A DNA stretch of 5,218 nt. Origin: Clostridia bacterium (lineage in GTDB: Bacteria > Bacillota_A > Clostridia > Christensenellales > Aristaeellaceae). The notes under the pieces were generated by a model that was not told the DNA's origin, made no database searches, and was given only the letters and a program-made list of their open reading frames with translations. Shown one piece after another: positions 1 through 5,218 of this stretch (positions within the stretch are counted from its first letter, which is position 1; the number at the start of each line of letters is the position of its first letter). The stretch spans positions 1 through 5,218 of the forward strand of contig JAFQGN010000222.1 in NCBI GenBank assembly GCA_017398245.1, read 5' to 3'. The translations under genes were made by a program, and so were the position numbers.

Positions 1-36
1 ACCCCTTTCTTTTCCTAAAGAAAGGGGTTCCCCGCC
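1..36. repeat. Pyrimidine/purine hairpin repeat, copy 1 (cut by window edge), downstream of the ASRT gene
   Basis: Bases 1-12 (ACCCCTTTCTTT) pair perfectly with 17-28 around a 4-base loop, TCCT. The right side continues as TCCCCGCC, so the left arm probably extends beyond the window start. The design matches the 18-bp hairpin at 2289-2328: a C-run then CTTT blocks in the left arm, the mirrored purines in the right arm, and GTTCCC(C)GCC at the right end, in the same orientation. It begins about 20 bases past the stop codon of the minus-strand ASRT gene, so it could end that transcript. However, the base run that would follow it on the minus strand lies outside the window, so a U-tract cannot be confirmed. 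The heptamer GTTCCCC is also repeated directly at 27-33 and 37-43. Confidence 0.7.
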
Positions 37-48
37 GTTCCCCACAGC

Positions 49-408
49 TCAGTACGCCATGGTGGTGGCGAGCGTTTCGTTGACCTGCGTGGTATCGATG
101 CGGCTGTACTGCACAACGATGGGCGTGTTGGAGACGACCAGCGCGGCATAGGGCTTGCCCATGGGCACATGGTTGCCGTTTTCGTCCAGCAGCTTGTCCA
201 TGCGCACGTGATGCGTCCTGCGCGCGCCGCACTCGGCGTGGAAGCCGGTCATGGGCTCGCAGTCTTCAAAATACAGGGTGATATCGATCTTCGCGTCCAC
301 ATCGCCCGCGTTGAGCACGCAGATGGCCTCGTGGCTCACATAATGTCCCTCCGTGGTGATCTCCGGCCAGTAGCAGTCTGCAATCAGCCATTCATTCTTG
401 CCGTACAT
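49..408 (-). CDS. Sensory rhodopsin transducer (ASRT) family protein, orphan
   Basis: This 119-residue protein resembles the Anabaena sensory rhodopsin transducer (about 125 residues) over its whole length. Shared landmarks are SHEAICVLNAGD (25-36), the YFED-x-EP stretch (46-52), ARRTHHVR (62-69), a P-x-G-x-PYA segment (82-88), SNTPIVVQYSRID (93-105) and the C-terminal TTMAY. The predicted fold is a small all-beta domain; no signal peptide or membrane segment is visible, so it should be cytosolic. In Anabaena the protein binds a membrane rhodopsin, but the wider superfamily occurs in non-phototrophs and has been proposed to bind small molecules such as sugars. No rhodopsin is encoded here, so a light-signalling role is not supported and the true ligand is unknown. 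The start is supported by AGGAGGT at 417-423, nine bases before ATG. It is the last gene of the minus-strand unit, 29 bases after the peptidase stop. The N-terminal segment reads ADCYWPE where Anabaena has AEGYIPP. Family assignment is firm; function is not. Confidence 0.9.
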   Translation of the reverse strand: MYGKNEWLIADCYWPEITTEGHYVSHEAICVLNAGDVDAKIDITLYFEDCEPMTGFHAECGARRTHHVRMDKLLDENGNHVPMGKPYAALVVSNTPIVVQYSRIDTTQVNETLATTMAY

Positions 409-437
409 AATTCCGTACCTCCTATTTTTGTGTATGT

Positions 438-1505
438 TTACAGGATCATCGGCTCGCGGTGCATCTGGTTCAGGGTAATCGCGCCGTCCTCGGTAATGGC
501 GACGAGATCCTCGATGCGCACGCCGAACTTGCCCTTGAGATAGATGCCCGGTTCCACAGAGAAGACCATGCCCGGCATGGCGATCTGCTTGCTGGTGGCG
601 GAAACATCCGGCGGCTCGTGCACTTCCAGACCAATGCCGTGGCCCGTGCGGTGCAGGAAATATTCGCCGTAGCCGGCCTTAGCGATCACGTCGCGCGCAG
701 CCTTGTCGATCTCGCACAGCGGCACGCCGGGCTTCGCGGCGGCGCGGCCGGCCTCGTTCGCGGCGCGCACGAGGTCATATACCCTCTTCTGCTCATCCGT
801 CATGCCGCCCATAAAGCAGGTGCGGGTCATGTCGGAGCAGTAGCCGTTCAGCAAGAGACCCACGTCCATGATCACGGCGTCGCCCTTCTTGAGCTCCACT
901 TCGGCGGTGTCGTGGTGCGGCTCTGCTGCACCGGGGCCGAAGCAGATCAGCGCCGGGAAAGAGCAGCCGGAAGCGCCCTGCTCCTTCGCGCAGGCCAAGT
1001 AGCGCGCCGCAGCGTCGGTCTCCTTTTCGCCGAGGGTCATGCCCATGAGCGCCTTTTCCGTGGCCCTGTCGTTGGCCAGAGAGCTCAGGCGCATTTTTTC
1101 GATCTCGTCGGCCGTCTTGAGCATGCGCGCGTCGTCCACCGGCGCGCTGCCCAGCGCCAGCTTCACGTCCGGGCGCATGTCCATCAGGCGCACGGCAAAG
1201 CCGCTGGGCCAAACCTTGTCCACGCCCAGCTTGCCGGGCTTGATGTCCTTTTCCAGCACGGCGATGCAGTCGTCCGTGTCGTCGTGCTCCACAAGCTCAA
1301 AATCCGCGCCCTTTTCCAGCGCAAACAGGCGGTTGCCGTGCAGCGTGACCTGCCCGTTGCTGTTCAGCAGCAGCGCGCACAGCCTCTCGCCGGGGCCGAC
1401 GCCCAGCCCGGTCAGATATTTGATGGACGCGGGCGCGCTGACCAGAATCTGATCCAGCCCGGCCTTTTCCATGTTGGAAAGCACCTTTGCGATGCGGTCG
1501 TTCAT
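438..1505 (-). CDS. M24B family Xaa-Pro peptidase (aminopeptidase P / prolidase-like)
   Basis: This cytosolic 355-residue metallopeptidase is predicted to cleave peptides at an Xaa-Pro bond. Residues 1 to about 125 form the creatinase-like N-terminal domain (IKYLTG near 28-33), and about 135-355 form the pita-bread catalytic domain. All five expected dinuclear-metal ligands are present: D214 (IMDVG), D225 (SDMTRT), H289 (HRTGHGIG), E318 (SVEPG) and E332 (RIEDL), with supporting H296 (EVHEPP) and the PHH motif at 196-198. The length fits short Firmicutes proteins often named PepQ or YqhT. The sequence does not settle whether it acts as a dipeptidase or an aminopeptidase, so no symbol is given. 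The start is ATG at 1505, with AAAGGAGG 7 bases upstream. An upstream in-frame GTG at 1526 lies ahead of that site and is less likely. The ATG overlaps the methyltransferase stop as ATGA, implying translational coupling. No missing residues or frameshift were seen. Confidence 0.94.
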   Translation of the reverse strand: MNDRIAKVLSNMEKAGLDQILVSAPASIKYLTGLGVGPGERLCALLLNSNGQVTLHGNRLFALEKGADFELVEHDDTDDCIAVLEKDIKPGKLGVDKVWPSGFAVRLMDMRPDVKLALGSAPVDDARMLKTADEIEKMRLSSLANDRATEKALMGMTLGEKETDAAARYLACAKEQGASGCSFPALICFGPGAAEPHHDTAEVELKKGDAVIMDVGLLLNGYCSDMTRTCFMGGMTDEQKRVYDLVRAANEAGRAAAKPGVPLCEIDKAARDVIAKAGYGEYFLHRTGHGIGLEVHEPPDVSATSKQIAMPGMVFSVEPGIYLKGKFGVRIEDLVAITEDGAITLNQMHREPMIL

Positions 1506-2110
1506 TGTTCTGCCTCCTTTTTGCACATCAAAACGTGGAAGCCGCTGCCGCGGTCCAGCGTTTCGCAGTTGCCGAATTCGTTTTTGAGCATCTTTTTCGC
1601 CGAATCCGCGCCCTGCTTCACGCGGATAACGATGTACAGCGCACCGGAATCGGTCAGCCGCGCCATGGATTCGCGGAACATGCGGTAGATGTTCTCCTTG
1701 CCGGTGCGAATGGGCGGATTGAGCGCGATCGCGTCAAACAGTCCGTCCACAGATTCGAGCGCGTCGCCGGAAACCGCCTTCGCATTGCCGATGCCGTTGC
1801 GCTGCAGGTTTTTTGCGGCGAGGGCAGCCGCGCGTTCGTTGATATCGGTCAGCTGAAATTCGGCCTCCGGGCAGCCTTTTGCCCAGATGGTGCCCACCGG
1901 CCCCCATCCGCAGCCCAGGTCCAGCCCCCGCTGGCCTGCGCCCAGATGTGGCAGGTTTTCGATCAGCAGGCGGCTGCCGGTGTCGAGGTCGTCTTTGGAG
2001 AACACGCCGGAATCGGTCGTGAAAGGGAAGGTATGGCCGCCGAATGCGATCTCGATCTCCCTCGGGCGGGATTCGCTCGCCGGCGCGGCGGTGAAATATT
2101 GGTCTGGCAC
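1502..2110 (-). CDS. Class I SAM-dependent methyltransferase, RsmC/YbxB-like (MTS domain)
   Basis: This 202-residue protein closely resembles Bacillus subtilis YbxB in length and motif order. It has a short N-terminal lead-in, TTDSGVFSKDDLDTGSRLL (31-49), the SAM-binding glycine motif LDLGCGWGP (63-71), an acidic residue after strand 2 (D89 in LTDINERA) and the motif IV NPPIR (131-135). The N-P-P signature is typical of enzymes methylating exocyclic amino groups of bases, as in RsmC (16S rRNA guanine-N2), so rRNA is the likely target, but the exact nucleotide cannot be read from sequence. RsmC itself is about twice as long because of a duplicated domain; this is the single-domain form. The start is taken as GTG at 2110 because GAGGAGG (2118-2124) lies 7 bases upstream. 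An in-frame start at 2206 would add 32 proline/glycine-rich residues translated from hairpin repeats. It is first in the minus-strand unit and overlaps the peptidase by four bases. Confidence 0.9.
   Translation of the reverse strand: MPDQYFTAAPASESRPREIEIAFGGHTFPFTTDSGVFSKDDLDTGSRLLIENLPHLGAGQRGLDLGCGWGPVGTIWAKGCPEAEFQLTDINERAAALAAKNLQRNGIGNAKAVSGDALESVDGLFDAIALNPPIRTGKENIYRMFRESMARLTDSGALYIVIRVKQGADSAKKMLKNEFGNCETLDRGSGFHVLMCKKEAEQ
1513..1520 (-). promoter_or_regulatory. Shine-Dalgarno site fixing the Xaa-Pro peptidase start
   Basis: On the minus strand this reads AAAGGAGG, 7 bases before the ATG at 1505-1503. It lies inside the last codons of the methyltransferase gene, so ribosomes finishing that gene reach it just before the ATGA stop/start overlap. 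It decides for the ATG at 1505 over the in-frame GTG at 1526, which precedes the site. Confidence 0.85.
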
Positions 2111-2116
2111 AGGGCC

Positions 2117-2124
2117 ACCTCCTC
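2117..2124 (-). promoter_or_regulatory. Shine-Dalgarno site fixing the methyltransferase GTG start
   Basis: The minus strand reads GAGGAGGT here, about 7 bases before GTG at 2110-2108. It is the only strong ribosome-binding site near the 5' end of the gene and places the start where the protein matches the length of YbxB-type relatives. Confidence 0.85.
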
Positions 2125-2145
2125 GTGCTGCGCTATGGGGAGACG

Positions 2146-2166
2146 TCAGGGGGCGCTGCCCCCTGA
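2146..2166. repeat. GC-rich perfect hairpin (9-bp stem, 3-nt loop)
   Basis: TCAGGGGGC (2146-2154) pairs perfectly with GCCCCCTGA (2158-2166) around GCT. No T-run follows on either strand, so it is not a standard intrinsic terminator. It would lie in the 5' leader of the methyltransferase transcript, about 36 bases upstream of the GTG start. Such G/C-block hairpins are often parts of dispersed intergenic repeats in GC-rich Clostridia; that attribution is inference. Confidence 0.75.
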
Positions 2167-2173
2167 ACCCATG

Positions 2174-2196
2174 CTTGGGGGAATGATTCCCCCAAG
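2174..2196. repeat. Perfect hairpin (10-bp stem, 3-nt loop), adjacent to the previous one
   Basis: CTTGGGGGAA (2174-2183) pairs perfectly with TTCCCCCAAG (2187-2196) around TGA. It is separated by only 7 bases from the 2146-2166 hairpin and has the same plan of a G5/C5 block with a three-base loop. There is no T-run on either side. The two hairpins look like tandem modules of one repeat element. Confidence 0.75.
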
Positions 2197-2288
2197 GCCC
2201 CTCCATATTGGGGTTGGTCTATACGTTTCGGGCTTCTGCATTCCTTGCATAGGACAGCTGTCACCCAATTGATTTCTTTTAGGAGGGT

Positions 2289-2328
2289 GCGGGAACCCTT
2301 TTCTTTTTCCAAAGAAAAGGGTTCCCGC
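2289..2328. repeat. Pyrimidine/purine hairpin repeat, copy 2 (18-bp perfect stem)
   Basis: Bases 2289-2306 (GCGGGAACCCTTTTCTTT) are the exact reverse complement of 2311-2328, around the 4-base loop TTCC. The plan and orientation match the element at 1-36, although the context differs: here it lies between divergent genes, not at a gene end. Neither flank carries a T-run (CAATACC on the right; ACCCTCC on the minus-strand side), so a standard terminator is unlikely in either direction. If the minus-strand promoter at 2347-2355 is real, this hairpin begins about a dozen bases into that transcript. Confidence 0.85.
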
Positions 2329-2346
2329 CAATACCTCGTTACTCCT

Positions 2347-2355
2347 ATCATACCA
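2347..2355 (-). promoter_or_regulatory. Candidate extended -10 promoter of the methyltransferase-peptidase-ASRT unit
   Basis: The minus strand reads TGGTATGAT: an extended TG motif, one base, then TATGAT, one mismatch from consensus. The hexamer at -35 spacing is poor (TTCCGC), so recognition would lean on the extended -10. Transcription would start near 2340, giving a leader of roughly 230 bases that includes all three hairpins. Another weak -10-like stretch (TATAGA near 2217-2222, minus strand) cannot be excluded. Confidence 0.4.
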
Positions 2356-2413
2356 CGAAAAGCGCGGGCGCGGAAGAGGGAAAATTGGTGTATTAAAGCT
2401 GTGTTGAGATTCG

Positions 2414-2430
2414 TTTCGGGCCGTCCGAAA
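2414..2430. promoter_or_regulatory. Dyad overlapping the gyrB -35 region (possible operator)
   Basis: TTTCGG (2414-2419) and CCGAAA (2425-2430) form an inverted repeat around GCCGT, with symmetry continuing at the inner C/G pair. It covers the place where the -35 element of the gyrB promoter should be. This is the usual size and position of a repressor site, but no regulator can be named. Confidence 0.35.
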
Positions 2431-2442
2431 TGTGCAGAAATG

Positions 2443-2456
2443 TGGTATAATATAAT
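2443..2456 (+). promoter_or_regulatory. gyrB promoter, extended -10 with two overlapping TATAAT boxes
   Basis: TGGTATAAT (2443-2451) is a perfect extended -10 (TG, one base, TATAAT). A second TATAAT (2451-2456) overlaps its last base. The -35 position for 17-base spacing (2423-2428, GTCCGA) matches consensus poorly, which an extended -10 can offset. Predicted start sites near 2458 and 2463 give a short leader of about 35-40 bases before the gyrB ATG. Confidence 0.75.
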
Positions 2457-2460
2457 GTAG

Positions 2461-4431
<1,971 letters not shown>

Positions 4432-4477
4432 TGAGTCGTGTTCTTTGTCAGTAAAAAACCGCGTTTGATACGAATTT

Positions 4478-4484
4478 AAGGAGG
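4478..4484 (+). promoter_or_regulatory. Shine-Dalgarno site fixing the gyrA TTG start
   Basis: AAGGAGG lies 8 bases before TTG at 4493-4495. No ATG or GTG lies in frame between this site and the conserved GyrA N-terminus; the first in-frame ATG is Met28, inside the conserved [18 protein letters not shown] segment, so the TTG is the only reasonable start. Confidence 0.9.
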
Positions 4485-4492
4485 CAAAACCA

Positions 4493-5218
4493 TTGCCGGA
4501 CAATAACAACATTGGCAACCTTACGCCGATCAACCTGGAGGACGAGCTGCAAAAGTCGTTCATCAGTTATGCCATGGCGGTCATCGTCAGCCGCGCCCTG
4601 CCGGACGTGCGCGACGGTCTCAAGCCTGTGCACAGGCGTATCCTCTATTCCATGACCGAGCTGGGCGTCACGCCGGACAAGCCCTTCCGCAAGTCCGCGC
4701 GTATCGTCGGCGACGTCCTTGGTAAATACCATCCCCATGGCGATACCGCTGTCTACGACGCCATGGTCCGCCTTGCACAGCCCTTCTCCACGCGCGGCCT
4801 GCTCGTGGAAGGCCAGGGCAACTTCGGCTCTGTGGACGGCGACGGCGCGGCCGCTATGCGTTATACCGAAGCCCGCCTTTCCAAGCTGGCGATGGAGCTT
4901 GTGCGCGATCTTGATAAAGAAACGGTCGATTTCTACCCGAACTTTGACGAATCGCTCATGCAGCCCTCCGTCATGCCCAGCCGTTTCCCGAACCTGCTGG
5001 TCAACGGCTCCAACGGCATCGCCGTCGGCATGGCCACGAACATCCCGCCGCATAACCTCGGCGAGGTCATCGACGGCTGTATCTATATGATCGACCATCC
5101 GGATTGCGAAGTGCGTGATCTGATGGAGTTCATCAAAGGTCCCGATTTCCCCACCGGCGGCATCATCATGGGCAAAAACGGCATCATGGAGGCCTATACC
5201 ACCGGCCGCGGCCGCATC
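4493..5218 (+). CDS. gyrA: DNA gyrase subunit A, N-terminal part (runs off the window)
   Basis: This is the DNA-cleaving subunit of gyrase and partner of GyrB; only the first 242 codons are present and the frame is still open at the edge. Visible are the N-terminal arm with [20 protein letters not shown] (25-44) and VHRR (46-49). The winged-helix CAP region follows, with [18 protein letters not shown] (67-84), [20 protein letters not shown] (107-126) holding the catalytic R123-Y124 pair, and the start of the tower ([12 protein letters not shown] onward). [22 protein letters not shown] favours GyrA over ParC. In the quinolone-resistance region, position 85 is Thr (E. coli Ser83) and 89 is Asp (E. 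coli Asp87), a combination common in susceptible Clostridia. Translation begins at TTG with AAGGAGG 8 bases upstream; the next in-frame Met is inside the conserved arm. It follows gyrB by 61 bases with no terminator-like structure, so both are probably co-transcribed. Confidence 0.95.
   Translation, partial: MPDNNNIGNLTPINLEDELQKSFISYAMAVIVSRALPDVRDGLKPVHRRILYSMTELGVTPDKPFRKSARIVGDVLGKYHPHGDTAVYDAMVRLAQPFSTRGLLVEGQGNFGSVDGDGAAAMRYTEARLSKLAMELVRDLDKETVDFYPNFDESLMQPSVMPSRFPNLLVNGSNGIAVGMATNIPPHNLGEVIDGCIYMIDHPDCEVRDLMEFIKGPDFPTGGIIMGKNGIMEAYTTGRGRI

Noticed and set aside
459..1688. Plus-strand 409-codon frame opposite the Xaa-Pro peptidase
   Set aside because: It is a mirror of the peptidase coding strand, rich in R, H, A and V with no recognisable domain. 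The sense gene has all its metal ligands and a strong ribosome-binding site.
2111..2206. N-terminal extension of the methyltransferase to a start at 2206
   Set aside because: The extra 32 residues come from the hairpin repeats and precede the strong GAGGAGG site at 2118-2124; YbxB-type proteins begin close to the GTG at 2110.
2289..2328. 18-bp hairpin as a Rho-independent terminator
   Set aside because: No T-run follows on either strand and no gene ends nearby; both neighbours are transcribed away from it.
2133..2351. Minus-strand 72-codon frame across the intergenic hairpins
   Set aside because: It is made of hairpin repeat sequence, has no convincing Shine-Dalgarno site, and ends in a G/P-rich tail typical of chance frames over such repeats.
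2404..2409. TTGAGA as the -35 box of gyrB
   Set aside because: It lies 36 bases from the TATAAT at 2446, too far for normal sigma-A spacing.

Overview
The window looks like chromosomal core DNA from a GC-rich Firmicute, most likely an anaerobic Clostridia-type bacterium. The protein sequences are of Gram-positive type: a 644-residue GyrB without the large proteobacterial insertion, a GyrA with a Firmicutes-like QRDR, and a YbxB-like methyltransferase. Every gene has a strong GGAGG Shine-Dalgarno site, and coding regions are rich in C- and G-ending codons. Placement below class level is not supported by what can be seen here.

Layout. Two transcription units diverge from a 386-base intergenic region (2111-2496). 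To the left, on the minus strand, is a compact three-gene unit: a class I SAM-dependent methyltransferase of the RsmC/YbxB type (2110-1502), an M24B Xaa-Pro peptidase (1505-438) that overlaps it by ATGA, and, 29 bases further on, an orphan ASRT-family protein (408-49). To the right, on the plus strand, gyrB (2497-4431) is followed after 61 bases by gyrA, which starts at a TTG codon (4493) and runs off the window edge. Together the latter two encode the subunits of DNA gyrase, which introduces negative supercoils using ATP.

The intergenic region is the most structured non-coding part. It holds two GC-rich perfect hairpins with 3-nt loops (2146-2166, 2174-2196) and an 18-bp perfect hairpin (2289-2328). 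It also holds probable back-to-back extended -10 promoters for the two units (minus strand 2347-2355, plus strand 2443-2456), with a dyad and an 8-bp direct repeat near the gyrB promoter. A close relative of the 18-bp hairpin sits at the left edge of the window (1-36, cut by the edge), just past the end of the minus-strand unit. This suggests a dispersed intergenic repeat family.

I do not see a clearly new multi-gene system. The most interesting points are the ASRT protein with no rhodopsin in a housekeeping-type operon, the hairpin repeat family, the structured leader implied for the methyltransferase unit, and the architecture of the gyrB promoter. No tRNA, rRNA, CRISPR array, insertion sequence or transposase gene was recognised.
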